The notes under the pieces were generated by a model, which did not search any database, had not been told where the DNA came from, and saw only the letters and a program-made list of their open reading frames with translations. From an uncultured Prevotella sp. (GTDB lineage Bacteria > Bacteroidota > Bacteroidia > Bacteroidales > Bacteroidaceae): a stretch of 61,387 nucleotides of DNA. Location: contig ONAJ01000009.1 of NCBI GenBank assembly GCA_900315775.1, forward strand, positions 1 to 61,387, given 5' to 3'. Each line of letters starts with the position of its first letter. Position 1 is the first letter of the stretch. Both the position numbers and the translations under genes were made by a program. Shown piece by piece: positions 27,110-35,017 of the stretch.

Positions 27110-28090
27110 CTAAAACAATTTTACAAGCTCTTTCGCCTTCATATTACGTCCTATAATACGTCCGTTATTTCCAATAACGATGTTTCCTGGAATAGAGTAT
27201 AGTCCGAGATTTCGTACCAGAGGACTATTAAACATCTGTTCGTCGCAGATAGTAGTCCACGTTACTGAGTCTCGCTTCATAACCTTTTGCATCTCTTCTT
27301 TTGAGCCGTCAATGTTTATTCCTATCAGGTTTAACTTATTTTTATTACGTCCTAATTGTCGTTGAACGTCCTGACTCTGGTAGTTCCATGATGACCAGAC
27401 GTAGATAACCGTTTTCTTATCCTTTGCGATAGAGCTGTTATTGATAGTATTTCCCTTGATGTCCTTTGCAGAAAATTTAGGGAGTGTCCTTCCTACGCTC
27501 GTGGAACTTATCTTCTCAAGTGCTACACGCAGTGTTCCGCTTACGGCATCTTTCGGCATAAGGTTAATCATTTCCACAGCCTTCGGAATGTTTGGTTTTG
27601 AACCAGCAATGAGATAATTACGCAGTATGTATGGACATACAGGCGATTCACTATTCTCACGAATGAAGTTCTCTATGTTTTCCTCCATATTTCCTGGTGT
27701 GGAGTTTACTATAACCTTTCGGAAACTGTTCATATCGTCGTTAGCATCGGTACCTTCCACAGTCATTTCTTTAAGATGTGAGGCATCACCCTTTATAGTT
27801 ACCGACGCTCCTGGCTCCGCAAATATAGGTTGTTCTGAGAAGTTAGGGAATACCAACATCAGTGTTCCGAACTCTCTGCAGGGTATCTCGTATGCGAAAC
27901 GACCTCCCGAAACATTTATGGTGTCTATGCCTGGGATAACACCATCAGGACTATACACATAGAACTGTCCTTGGTTTAAATGCAGAAAACGTCCTTCGAG
28001 TTTGAAATATCCACTCTTAGAACCACACGATGCAAGGAGTAATAAAATTATGGAGAGTGCCGCGAGCGGGACTCGAACCCGCACAGCCAT
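27110..28090 (-). CDS. DUF4369/thioredoxin-like lipoprotein without the CxxC active site; start codon inside the tRNA gene
   Basis: 326 residues from the ATG at 28090. That start gives MAVRVRVPLAALSII followed by LLLLASC, a normal lipoprotein signal, yet its first 11 codons lie inside tRNA-Leu (28058-28143). No ATG, GTG or TTG lies in frame between the tRNA end and the lipobox; a GTG two codons later is the only close alternative and is also within the tRNA. The N-terminal half (KLEGRFLHLNQGQFYVYSPDG) is DUF4369-like. The C-terminal half is a redoxin/thioredoxin fold (TLPKFSAKDIKGN, YVWSSWNYQSQD, YSIPGNIVIGNNGRIIG). At the place of WCxxC it reads WNYQS, so thiol redox activity is not expected. 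Probably an envelope protein of unknown role. Confidence 0.75.
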   Translation of the reverse strand: MAVRVRVPLAALSIILLLLASCGSKSGYFKLEGRFLHLNQGQFYVYSPDGVIPGIDTINVSGGRFAYEIPCREFGTLMLVFPNFSEQPIFAEPGASVTIKGDASHLKEMTVEGTDANDDMNSFRKVIVNSTPGNMEENIENFIRENSESPVCPYILRNYLIAGSKPNIPKAVEMINLMPKDAVSGTLRVALEKISSTSVGRTLPKFSAKDIKGNTINNSSIAKDKKTVIYVWSSWNYQSQDVQRQLGRNKNKLNLIGINIDGSKEEMQKVMKRDSVTWTTICDEQMFNSPLVRNLGLYSIPGNIVIGNNGRIIGRNMKAKELVKLF

Positions 28091-28143
28091 CACTGGCCAA
28101 GGGATTTTAAGTCCCTCGTGTCTACCAATTCCACCATCACGGC
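28058..28143 (-). tRNA. tRNA-Leu (anticodon TAA)
   Basis: 86 bases on the minus strand. The acceptor arms GCCGTGA and TCGCGGC pair (one G-T), followed by discriminator A; CCA is not encoded. The anticodon stem-loop GGGACTTAAAATCCC gives anticodon TAA, the long variable arm (GGCCAGTGATGGCT) is class II, and the T arm reads GGTTCGAGTCC. All fit tRNA-Leu(UAA). It lies within a minus-strand gene cluster, and the downstream lipoprotein frame begins inside it. Confidence 0.97.
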
Positions 28144-28149
28144 TATTAT

Positions 28150-28202
28150 TGCGGCTGCAAAGATATAACATAATTTACGATTTGACGATTTACTATTTAC
28201 TA
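28150..28202. repeat. Heptamer array (ATTTACT-type) between tRNA-Leu and a lipoprotein gene
   Basis: ATTTACG, ATTTGACG, ATTTACT, ATTTACT and ATTTAAC follow one another with a 7-base period and one 8-base step, just downstream of the lipoprotein gene at 28215. Confidence 0.7.
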
Positions 28203-28214
28203 TTTAACAAATTT

Positions 28215-28784
28215 TTAATTGTTTATTGCCAATATTCCGTTGGGTCCGGTACTCGTAGCCCGGTAGCGCAGCAGCTTGTCGCCGTTGTCTGTAACACCAC
28301 CGTTTTTAAGGCTGTACGTACGTTTACACTTACTGCAGTATGCCGTTCCGTCGGAGTTTAACGACAGCATATAACGTGGCATATTATATTCTTTGTAGCA
28401 GTTAGGACATTGTGCGTCGTAAGCATAGAACTCGTGCATGTCGCCTCCTACGGAGGTGAAGCCATAGCCCACGATGACACCACTTTCGTTGTATATTCCC
28501 AACATGGTGTTGCCCTGACGCTCTATTGCCGACATCATTACTTTGGACTTCTGTCCTTGGTTATTCTCGAAACCTATATGACCGGCATCAATGCGATACA
28601 CTCTGCAGAATATCGATGAGTTCACGGGGTTCATAGCTGCTGCAAGGGTAGGGTCGAGATGCCTTGAGTTGTCAAAGACAAAGTAAACCCTCACATTACT
28701 ATACTCCGTCTTGCCGCATGCTGTCAGCAGCATGATGCATGCTGCTATGAGCAAAAAGTATGATGTCAGTCTGTAATGTCTCAT
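28215..28784 (-). CDS. Lipoprotein with a four-cysteine zinc-ribbon-like motif
   Basis: 189 residues. The signal peptide ends LLTACG, with the lipid cysteine at about 23. The C-terminal part has two CxxC knuckles, CPNCYKEYN and CSKCKRTYSL, about 26 residues apart, suggesting a metal-binding ribbon outside the cytoplasm, which is uncommon. The family was not recognised. It overlaps the end of argH by four bases, so expression is coupled to argH, but no link to arginine synthesis is evident. Confidence 0.65.
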   Translation of the reverse strand: MRHYRLTSYFLLIAACIMLLTACGKTEYSNVRVYFVFDNSRHLDPTLAAAMNPVNSSIFCRVYRIDAGHIGFENNQGQKSKVMMSAIERQGNTMLGIYNESGVIVGYGFTSVGGDMHEFYAYDAQCPNCYKEYNMPRYMLSLNSDGTAYCSKCKRTYSLKNGGVTDNGDKLLRYRATSTGPNGILAINN

Positions 28785-30112
28785 GATAGTAACTTTTTTA
28801 TTGCCTGTTGTGTACGTTCAAAGTGGAAGTCGCTGACTATGGTGTCCATAAGTTCCTCTATCTTGTCGTTACACAGATTACCGATACTTCCCTCGTGGGT
28901 GTGGTGAATATTCTTGTTGGCACGGAACGTACCTGCCTCGATATCCAGACCAACCTTCTTATATGCATCGCGGAAAGGCATACCATTAGCAGCAAGACGG
29001 TTAACCTCCTCAACGGAGAACATCGGGTCGTACATAGGATTGTCCAGTATGTGCTCGTTGACCTCCATCTTATTAATAATGTACGCGCACATATCAAGAC
29101 AGTCTTTCAGCTCGTCGAAGGCTGGGAGGAAGACCTCCTTAATTATCTGCAGGTCGCGGAAGTAACCCACGGGCAGGTTGTTCATTATCATCATTACCTG
29201 CTGGGGCAGCGACTGCAGCTTATTCGACTTAGCGCGGATAAGTTCAAAGACGTCGGGGTTCTTCTTGTGCGGCATGATGCTACTTCCCGTAGTACACTCT
29301 TTCGGCAGGTGTACGAAGGAGAAGTTCTGTGAGTTGAAGAGACAGGCGTCGAATGCCATCTTCGCCATCGTTCCTGCCACGCTGGCAAGGGCGAAGGCTA
29401 CGTTACGTTCCATCTTTCCACGTCCCATCTGCGCATATACTACGTTGTAGTTCATTGTGTCGAAGCCGAGAAGTTCCGTTGTCATCTGTCGTCTCAGTGG
29501 GAACGAGCTGCCGTAGCCTGCTGCCGACCCTAACGGGTTACGGTTTGTCATGCGGTAGGCTGCCTGTAGGAAGAGCATATCGTCGGCAAGCGACTCAGCA
29601 TAGGCACCGAACCATAGTCCGAAGGATGAAGGCATAGCAATCTGCAGGTGGGTATATCCTGGCATTAGCACATCCTTATACTTATTGCTCTTTGCTATGA
29701 GTTCTTTGAAGAGAACAACGGTGCGCTCCACGATGTCCTGCAGCTGCTGACGGGTGAACAGTTTCAAATCTACAAGTACCTGGTCGTTACGCGAACGTCC
29801 GCTGTGTATCTTCTTACCTATGTCACCAAGTTTTCGTGTAAGCATCAACTCCACCTGTGAGTGAACATCCTCTATGCCGTCCTCGATGACGAAGTCGCCA
29901 CGTTTACACACAGCATAAATCTCTTTGAGCTCTGCAAGGAGCTGTCGTAACTCGTCGGCAGTAAGCAGTCCTATGCTTTCAAGCATAGTGATGTGTGCCA
30001 TAGATCCTAAGACGTCGTATTCGGCGAGGTATAGATCCATCTCGCGGTCTTTACCTACAGTAAACCTGTCGATTTCCTTGTTTACCTCGTAGTTTTTCTC
30101 CCACAGTTTCAT
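28781..30112 (-). CDS. argH: Argininosuccinate lyase
   Basis: 443 residues, near the family length of about 450. It splits argininosuccinate to arginine and fumarate, the last step of arginine synthesis. Visible: KLWEKNYEVNKEIDRFTVG at the start, SRNDQVLVDLKLF, and the fumarase/lyase signature GSSIMPHKKNPD. It is on the minus strand downstream of a SRPBCC protein and pyrE. No other arg gene is in the window. The gap on its 5' side (30113-30151) is a heptamer array of AATTGAG type. Confidence 0.96.
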   Translation of the reverse strand: MKLWEKNYEVNKEIDRFTVGKDREMDLYLAEYDVLGSMAHITMLESIGLLTADELRQLLAELKEIYAVCKRGDFVIEDGIEDVHSQVELMLTRKLGDIGKKIHSGRSRNDQVLVDLKLFTRQQLQDIVERTVVLFKELIAKSNKYKDVLMPGYTHLQIAMPSSFGLWFGAYAESLADDMLFLQAAYRMTNRNPLGSAAGYGSSFPLRRQMTTELLGFDTMNYNVVYAQMGRGKMERNVAFALASVAGTMAKMAFDACLFNSQNFSFVHLPKECTTGSSIMPHKKNPDVFELIRAKSNKLQSLPQQVMMIMNNLPVGYFRDLQIIKEVFLPAFDELKDCLDMCAYIINKMEVNEHILDNPMYDPMFSVEEVNRLAANGMPFRDAYKKVGLDIEAGTFRANKNIHHTHEGSIGNLCNDKIEELMDTIVSDFHFERTQQAIKKLLS

Positions 30113-30116
30113 AGTA

Positions 30117-30146
30117 ATTGAGAATTGATAATTGGGAATTGATGAT
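30117..30146. repeat. Heptamer array (AATTGAG-type)
   Basis: GAGAATT, GATAATT, GGGAATT and GATGATT follow with exact 7-base period between argH and the SRPBCC gene. Confidence 0.7.
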
Positions 30147-30151
30147 TACTT

Positions 30152-30577
30152 TTATTTGTAGTCAAGCATTGAGAGGGTTTCGGCTATCTTCTCCAAACCC
30201 TCCTGCAGCGGTCCACTCACCATTCCCTTGATGAAAGGGTTCAGTTCTGCCTTGATGGTAAGCTTCATCTTACAGCTATCGTCGGTAACGGGCAGCAGCT
30301 GTATCCACAGGTTCAGGGGTACTGGCGACTTCTCCGTTTCAAACTTAATACACTTTGGTTCTTCGCGCTCAATGATGCGGAATGAAATATCTCCTACTGG
30401 AGGCACGTTGACACTGACGCTATCGCTATCGAACGACAGACTCTCTACCTTGTCGGCAGGCAGACGGTCGCGCACACTCTCTAAATTATTCAGGTCGCTG
30501 AGTTTCGCAAATACCTTCTCCTGAGAAAAGGGTATCTGTCGAACACTACTCTCGAACTTACTTTCACTTCCAAACAT
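30152..30577 (-). CDS. SRPBCC-fold protein
   Basis: 141 residues, cytoplasmic. The pattern of an N-terminal strand (SKFESSVRQIPFSQEKVFAKLSDLNNL), a middle sheet (SVNVPPVGDISFRIIEREEP) and a long C-terminal helix (PLQEGLEKIAETLSML) fits the START/polyketide-cyclase (SRPBCC) superfamily of small-ligand-binding proteins. The ligand is unknown. It lies between pyrE and argH and is likely co-transcribed. Confidence 0.7.
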   Translation of the reverse strand: MFGSESKFESSVRQIPFSQEKVFAKLSDLNNLESVRDRLPADKVESLSFDSDSVSVNVPPVGDISFRIIEREEPKCIKFETEKSPVPLNLWIQLLPVTDDSCKMKLTIKAELNPFIKGMVSGPLQEGLEKIAETLSMLDYK

Positions 30578-30579
30578 AA

Positions 30580-30619
30580 CTCTTCACTTTAAATTCTTCA
30601 CTCTTCACTCTTCACTCCC
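30580..30619. repeat. Heptamer array (TTCACTC) at the 3' end of pyrE
   Basis: About five TTCACTC-type units run from the gap into the last codons of pyrE. Read on the pyrE strand they give GVKSEE and the TGA stop. Confidence 0.85.
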
Positions 30620-31242
30620 CACGTTTCAGGACTCTTTCTCCACTCACGCAACATCTCTACATCATCCTCCGAGACGTAGCCGGTATCTACCGCCTCAGCA
30701 ATGATATGGTCGTAGTCGGTGAGGGTGTATAGCTCTACACCAGCCTTACGGAATGCCTCTTCGGCAACGGGGAAGCCGTAGGTGTGACTGGCTACCATTC
30801 CAAGCACTTCGATGCCGGCAGCACGGAGAGCCTCAACAGCCTTCAGCGAGCTGCCGCCAGTAGAGATAAGGTCTTCTACTACGACAACCTTAGTGCCTGC
30901 TTCCAGGTCGCCTTCTATCTGGTTGCCCATACCGTGATCTTTTGGTTTTGGACGCACATAAGCGAAGGGCAGTCCGAGGGCATCAGCAACGAGAGCACCT
31001 TGCGAGATAGCTCCTGTAGCCACACCTGCTATCGCCTCCACTTCAGGGAAATGTGCTATTATGGTATGTACCAGTTCCTGTTTTACGAATGTCCTTACGG
31101 CGGGGTAGGAGTTTACCTTTCTGTTGTCGCAGTAGATAGGCGATTTCCATCCCGATGCCCATGTGAACGGGTCGTTAGGTTGCAGGCGCACAGCCTTTAT
31201 CCCAAGTAATTTCGAAGCAAATGCTTTCTTTAGTGTGTCCAT
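30598..31242 (-). CDS. pyrE: Orotate phosphoribosyltransferase
   Basis: 214 residues. It transfers phosphoribose from PRPP to orotate in pyrimidine synthesis. Visible: WASGWKSPIYCDNRKV, GVATGAISQGALVADALG, YVRPKPKDHG, and the PRPP motif VVVVEDLISTGGSS (about 119-132). The last six residues, GVKSEE, are encoded by a heptamer array and match the C-terminus of MiaB here, so the natural end of the gene has probably been replaced. The promoter at 31274-31304 has both elements at good spacing. Confidence 0.96.
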   Translation of the reverse strand: MDTLKKAFASKLLGIKAVRLQPNDPFTWASGWKSPIYCDNRKVNSYPAVRTFVKQELVHTIIAHFPEVEAIAGVATGAISQGALVADALGLPFAYVRPKPKDHGMGNQIEGDLEAGTKVVVVEDLISTGGSSLKAVEALRAAGIEVLGMVASHTYGFPVAEEAFRKAGVELYTLTDYDHIIAEAVDTGYVSEDDVEMLREWRKSPETWGVKSEE

Positions 31243-31273
31243 AAAACTTTTTCTTTTATTTTTTAATCGGGGA

Positions 31274-31304
31274 CAAAGTTACAGATAAATGAGCGAAAAG
31301 CAAA
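31274..31304 (-). promoter_or_regulatory. Complete Bacteroidetes-type promoter of pyrE
   Basis: On the minus strand TTTG (31301-31304), a 19-base spacer and TAACTTTG (31274-31281) match the -33/-7 consensus exactly, 31 bases upstream of the pyrE ATG. It is the best promoter in the window. Confidence 0.8.
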
Positions 31305-31330
31305 AAAAAATCGTAACTTTGCATAAATTC

Positions 31331-32350
31331 TCAGCTCTTATTGTTTTCCTTCTTTATAAGTTCCTTGATGGCGCGATCATAGTCACTTTCATATTGTAGC
31401 AATTCCATCTTACGATACTTCTCAAACTCTGTAATAGCCTTCTTCTTGGCTTCCTCATGAGAAATAGTTCCCTTGCCAACAAGCAACTGCCTACCCGACA
31501 ACGTCATCAAGTCATCCAGTTTATTAATCCATTCCATCATCTTCATCGGAATCTGCTGCAGAGCTTGCATCTCCGCGAAGTCAAGATATTGTGAAACCAA
31601 CAGATTCAAATATGTCAACTCTTGCTCTGTCAGGTAATTCTTAGCTATCTGCACATCATCCTTAGTGATATAGGTACCCTTGAAGTTGGTCATACCTACC
31701 ATCGGCTTTTCTGCATCAACACGTTCATAGATGACCTCTGCTGCTGTATGCTGATGAGCAGCATAGTGCAACTTATTCTGGACTGTGGCAAAGAACATGT
31801 GAGTTAAGTTGTCCTGTGGATCATAATCTATACTTGTGGCAAATATGTCTGTCACCTGCTGATACAGATTGCGTTCACTACTGCGAATATCACGGATGCG
31901 TTGCAATAGTTCACGGAAATACCTACTACCTTTACCTTTCAGTCTATCGTCGTCAAGAGTAAAGCCCTTTTGAATAAACTCTCGCAAACGTACTGTTGCC
32001 CACTGGCGAAAACGAGTGGCCACCTGCGACTTCACACGAAAACCAACTGCAATAATCATATCCAGATTATAGTGGCTCATATTTCTGCGTACGCTTCTGT
32101 TGCCCTCCTGTCGAACTAACAAAAATTTTTTGTGAGTTCGTTCTGAATCTTGCTCGCCCTCACCATATATTTGCTTAATGTGATAGCTAACATCCTGTTG
32201 TGAGGCATCAAACAATTCCATCATCTGCTCCACATTTAGCCATACATCCTCACCTTCGAATCGTACATTAACTCGGGCTATTCCGTTTTCATCTTGGTAA
32301 ATCAAGAATGCCTGATTTCTTTTCTCCAATTCGTTGTTATTATTTGCCAT
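31331..32350 (-). CDS. RhuM-family protein
   Basis: 339 residues from the ATG at 32350; an upstream in-frame TTG at 32383 would add 11 codons but lies inside a duplicated sequence. Motifs: RVNVRFEGEDVWLNVEQMMELFDASQQDVSYHI (HTH-like N-terminal part), RRNMSHYNLDMIIAVGFRVKS and RFRQWATVRLREFIQKGFTLDD, all typical of the RhuM family (named for a Salmonella pathogenicity-island gene) often carried on genomic islands. Function is not established; the arrangement recalls phage antirepressor proteins. It has its own promoter (32402-32409) and a short leader frame that overlaps its start. Signs of late arrival: a copied 5' region and no functional link to its neighbours. Confidence 0.8.
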   Translation of the reverse strand: MANNNNELEKRNQAFLIYQDENGIARVNVRFEGEDVWLNVEQMMELFDASQQDVSYHIKQIYGEGEQDSERTHKKFLLVRQEGNRSVRRNMSHYNLDMIIAVGFRVKSQVATRFRQWATVRLREFIQKGFTLDDDRLKGKGSRYFRELLQRIRDIRSSERNLYQQVTDIFATSIDYDPQDNLTHMFFATVQNKLHYAAHQHTAAEVIYERVDAEKPMVGMTNFKGTYITKDDVQIAKNYLTEQELTYLNLLVSQYLDFAEMQALQQIPMKMMEWINKLDDLMTLSGRQLLVGKGTISHEEAKKKAITEFEKYRKMELLQYESDYDRAIKELIKKENNKS

Positions 32351-32399
32351 ATCTCGTTTTGCTTGCAGAGTATTCAGTATCAAAACTTAATAGTATCAT
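32340..32399 (-). CDS. Short leader frame overlapping the RhuM start (copied from the deacetylase gene)
   Basis: ATG at 32399 opens a 19-codon frame beginning MILLSFDTE, identical to the first nine residues of the polysaccharide deacetylase at 34217. It stops at 32340-32342, 8 bases after the RhuM start at 32350. The copied sequence supplies promoter, start and leader, and RhuM translation may be coupled to it. Confidence 0.5.
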   Translation of the reverse strand: MILLSFDTEYSASKTRYGK

Positions 32400-32413
32400 G
32401 CTGCAAAAATACA
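32374..32413 (-). repeat. Copy of the deacetylase 5' region (38 of 40 bases, inverted to 34203-34242)
   Basis: The minus strand here reads TGTATTTTTGCAGC, then ATGATACTATTAAG, then TTTTGATACTGA. It differs from 34203-34242 (plus strand) at only two positions. It includes the -7 element TATTTTTG (32402-32409). Confidence 0.9.
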
Positions 32414-32417
32414 CATT

Positions 32418-33131
32418 TTACGTCGTATATCCAAGAGTTAACACACTAATCTTTACGTTTCCAGCCTTAATAAGCTCTTCTCCGCACGAAATAATTGTGG
32501 AGCCGAAGGTCACTATGTCGTCAATAAGAAGAATATGTCGTCCTCGTATCTTCTCGCCGTTGACGAGTTCGAAAGCTCCCTTGACATTCTCCCTTCGTTC
32601 ATAGACATTAAGGTGTGTCTGACTCTTATGGAAGTGTTTGCGTCGCACCACATCGTCGAAGATGGGTATCGACGTTATCTCACTTATCCCTTCGGCTATT
32701 ACCTTACTTTGGTTATAGCCTCTTTTCCATTGTCGTCTTCGTGACAACGGGATGGGTATTATGCAGTCTATGCCGTCGAAGAAGCCGCTGTCCTTAATCT
32801 CTGTGGCTACGATGCGTCCTGCCATCTCGCCAACATCAGGACGGTTGTAATATTTCATCTTTCGGATAAACCTGCAATGCTCGGCATTTGGCGAATAGTA
32901 TATCCAGGCGGTAGCATTTTCTATGGGTAGTAAGACATAGAAAAGTTTTGCGAGTTCGTTCTCTCTCTTTTGCAGATGAAAATGGGTGCGGGGCATGTGT
33001 AAAAGACACTTCCCGCAGAATACATCTTCGCTGATTGAAAGTACTTCATGACAGTTAACGCATTGTCGGGGGAAGAGGATGTCTAATACTCTCTTTACTG
33101 TCAGCCTCAACGAGTTAACAATCGTCTTCAT
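32418..33131 (-). CDS. comF: ComF family protein (phosphoribosyltransferase fold)
   Basis: 237 residues from the ATG at 33131; the open frame extends 20 codons further but would only overlap recX more. A CxxC zinc-binding N-terminus (FPRQCVNCHEVL, then CGKCLLHMP) precedes a PRTase domain with IPIPLSRRRQWKRGYNQSK and the motif ILLIDDIVTFGST. ComF proteins are linked to DNA uptake and recombination. It overlaps the end of recX by 17 bases, so the two are coupled. Confidence 0.9.
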   Translation of the reverse strand: MKTIVNSLRLTVKRVLDILFPRQCVNCHEVLSISEDVFCGKCLLHMPRTHFHLQKRENELAKLFYVLLPIENATAWIYYSPNAEHCRFIRKMKYYNRPDVGEMAGRIVATEIKDSGFFDGIDCIIPIPLSRRRQWKRGYNQSKVIAEGISEITSIPIFDDVVRRKHFHKSQTHLNVYERRENVKGAFELVNGEKIRGRHILLIDDIVTFGSTIISCGEELIKAGNVKISVLTLGYTT

Positions 33132-33609
33132 CGTAATCTGTATTAAGACATTGTCGTATAACGTCCATCGTAAAGCCTCTGCCTGCAGCAAAGCGTATCA
33201 GTTTCTGGGTGCGCTCGTACTCCGATGAGGCTTTGACACTACGACTTTTATTCTTCAGCAACTGGCGCAGGGTGTCCACGTAGTTCTCCTGGTCAACCTC
33301 GTCGAGTGCCTCCCTGATAATTTCCTGTGGTATGCGCTTTGCCCACAGTGCCTGCTCCACCTTACGTCGTCCCCACTTATTATATACTACCTTATCTTTT
33401 ACGAAGGCACGACAGTAACGCTCCTCGTCGATGAATCCGCGTTCCACGAGGTGTTTGATGATACGTTCCTGAGCGTCGTCGTCAACACCCCATCGCATCA
33501 TCTTGTTGCGCATCTCCAGCACACAATGTTCACCGGTTACGCACAACGCCTCAAGACTCAGTCTCGCCTCCTCTTCACTCTTCTTCCTCGTCAGTTGTGT
33601 TGCCCTCAT
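33115..33609 (-). CDS. recX: RecX-type regulator of RecA
   Basis: 164 residues, standard for RecX. Helical repeats with LVERGFIDEERYCRAFVKDKV, YNKWGRRKVEQAL and IRFAAGRGFTMDVIRQCL mark the family, which modulates RecA filaments. It overlaps both neighbours (35 bases with the zinc-ribbon protein, 17 with comF), so all three are one unit. recA itself is not here. Confidence 0.9.
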   Translation of the reverse strand: MRATQLTRKKSEEEARLSLEALCVTGEHCVLEMRNKMMRWGVDDDAQERIIKHLVERGFIDEERYCRAFVKDKVVYNKWGRRKVEQALWAKRIPQEIIREALDEVDQENYVDTLRQLLKNKSRSVKASSEYERTQKLIRFAAGRGFTMDVIRQCLNTDYDEDDC

Positions 33610-34132
33610 TGATAGATTCTTTTATCTTATCTTCAGAAATCAAGGTTATCACGTTGCCAAACACACCTATCGTTGCCACCTTAGAATCTCCGGAATACCT
33701 TATCTTTCCAACATTGAAGAAGAAGTAGTCGTCAACTTTAAGCATGGAGTCTATTACCGGATTAAGAATGTATGGAGCAATCATCATAGCGATTCCCTTT
33801 GATAAATCACTTTCCTCCTTGCTTGCCTCATCTACCGCCAACATGCAGTACTCTTTAATCTTTTCTACGTGTTTTGCTTTGTCTGGCTTGCTGAAAGCCA
33901 TGATAGCAAGAACAGCGACAATAATTACTGTAAACCATAATCCTTTATGGGAACGTGGTTTTTGCATATACTCACCGTTAGCTTCCGTTGTGTTGTTTAT
34001 ACTCACAACGTTATTGATGGTAATATCCTTACCACAATAGGCGCACTTCATAATTATTCCTGTTAGCTGTTCCTTCGTCTCAAGGTCGAAGCTACTGCCA
34101 CATTGCGGACACTTTACAGTTATATTTGTCAT
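33575..34132 (-). CDS. Zinc-ribbon membrane protein of unknown function
   Basis: 185 residues. Two CxxC knuckles (CPQCGSSFD, CAYCGKDI) at the N-terminus, one transmembrane helix (about 63-82, GLWFTVIIVAVLAIMAF), then about 100 extracytoplasmic residues (VDDYFFFNVGKIRYSGDSKVATIGVFGNV) and an acidic end. Resembles zinc-ribbon proteins with a DUF4359-like tail, but no firm family. First gene of the unit with recX and comF. Confidence 0.65.
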   Translation of the reverse strand: MTNITVKCPQCGSSFDLETKEQLTGIIMKCAYCGKDITINNVVSINNTTEANGEYMQKPRSHKGLWFTVIIVAVLAIMAFSKPDKAKHVEKIKEYCMLAVDEASKEESDLSKGIAMMIAPYILNPVIDSMLKVDDYFFFNVGKIRYSGDSKVATIGVFGNVITLISEDKIKESINEGNTTDEEEE

Positions 34133-34153
34133 AGTATATCAAGTAATTTTGTG

Positions 34154-34161
34154 CAAAGATA
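34154..34161 (-). promoter_or_regulatory. -7 promoter element of the zinc-ribbon/recX/comF unit
   Basis: TATCTTTGCA on the minus strand, 21 bases upstream of the ATG at 34132, fits TAnnTTTG. It diverges from the deacetylase promoter. Confidence 0.55.
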
Positions 34162-34204
34162 GGAAAAATTCACATAATGCGTTATGCATTATGAATTTTT
34201 TCTG

Positions 34205-34212
34205 TACTTTTG
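34205..34212 (+). promoter_or_regulatory. -7 promoter element placed against the deacetylase start (leaderless layout)
   Basis: TACTTTTG ends only four bases before the ATG at 34217, so transcription should begin at or next to the start codon. Just upstream is a palindrome, CATAATGC (34173-34180) with GCATTATG (34186-34193). Confidence 0.55.
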
Positions 34213-34216
34213 CAGC

Positions 34217-35017
34217 ATGATATTATTAAGTTTTGATACTGAGGAGTTTGATGTGCCCCGCGAGCACGGTGTGATGTGGGACACGCTGAAGGAAGGTATG
34301 GAGGTGTCTATAGAAGGCACCAACAGAATCCTTGACGTGCTGAAAGAGCACGGAGTGAAGGCTACGTTCTTCTGCACGGGAAACTTTGCCGAGAACGCAC
34401 CCGAGGTGATGCAGCGCATCATGGACGAAGGTCACGAGGTGGCGTGTCACGGTGTGGACCACTGGAATCCGCAACCTACCGACGTCTTCCGTTCAAAGGA
34501 GATTGTAGAGCGCGTCACAGGACGTACTGCCTACGGCTATCGTCAGCCCAGAATGTTCCCCGTCAGCGACGAGGACATCGAGAAGGCAGGCTTCCTGTAT
34601 AACTCTTCGTTGAATCCAGCCTTCATCCCGGGCAGATATATGCACCTCACGGAACCACGAACATGGTTTATGAGGGGTAAGGTAATGGAAATCCCCGCCT
34701 CAGTAACACCTCTTATCCGCTTCCCGCTGTTCTGGCTCTCGCTGCATAACCTGCCGGAGGGTCTTTATCACTGGATGGTGCGTCGGGTAGTCAACAAAGA
34801 CGGCTACTTCGTAACATACTTCCACCCGTGGGAGTTCTACGAGCTGAAGGAGCACCCCGAGATGAAGATGCCTTTCATCATCAAGAACCACAGCGGAAAG
34901 GCTATGGCAAAACGACTGGGCAATCTCATAGAGATGCTCAAGAAGCGTAACCATAAATTCATAACCTTTAATGAGTTTACACATGATCACATTAGCAACA
35001 GTATCTCCGTGCTATAA
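34217..35017 (+). CDS. Polysaccharide deacetylase (NodB-like)
   Basis: 266 residues from the ATG at 34217, chosen over the frame's earlier ATG at 34184, which lies upstream of the -7 element. No signal peptide. Motif 1 FDTEEFD (catalytic and metal Asp), motif 2 HEVACHGVDHWNP (metal His residues), motif 3 around GYRQPRMFP fit NodB-like carbohydrate esterase 4. It is followed by a GT2 whose start overlaps its end, so it probably acts on a cytoplasmic or lipid-linked intermediate of a surface glycan, as in the WbmS/DUF3473-type deacetylases of O-antigen clusters. Confidence 0.85.
   Translation: MILLSFDTEEFDVPREHGVMWDTLKEGMEVSIEGTNRILDVLKEHGVKATFFCTGNFAENAPEVMQRIMDEGHEVACHGVDHWNPQPTDVFRSKEIVERVTGRTAYGYRQPRMFPVSDEDIEKAGFLYNSSLNPAFIPGRYMHLTEPRTWFMRGKVMEIPASVTPLIRFPLFWLSLHNLPEGLYHWMVRRVVNKDGYFVTYFHPWEFYELKEHPEMKMPFIIKNHSGKAMAKRLGNLIEMLKKRNHKFITFNEFTHDHISNSISVL

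Noticed and set aside
28091-28171. Extended N-terminus of the thioredoxin-like protein (MLYLCSRNNSRDGGIGRHEG)
   Set aside because: Most of it is the translation of tRNA-Leu, a well-known artefact, and it would put the lipobox too far inside.
31314-31321. Plus-strand promoter (TAACTTTG) near pyrE
   Set aside because: It points into the 3' end of the opposite-strand RhuM gene with no plus-strand gene to drive.
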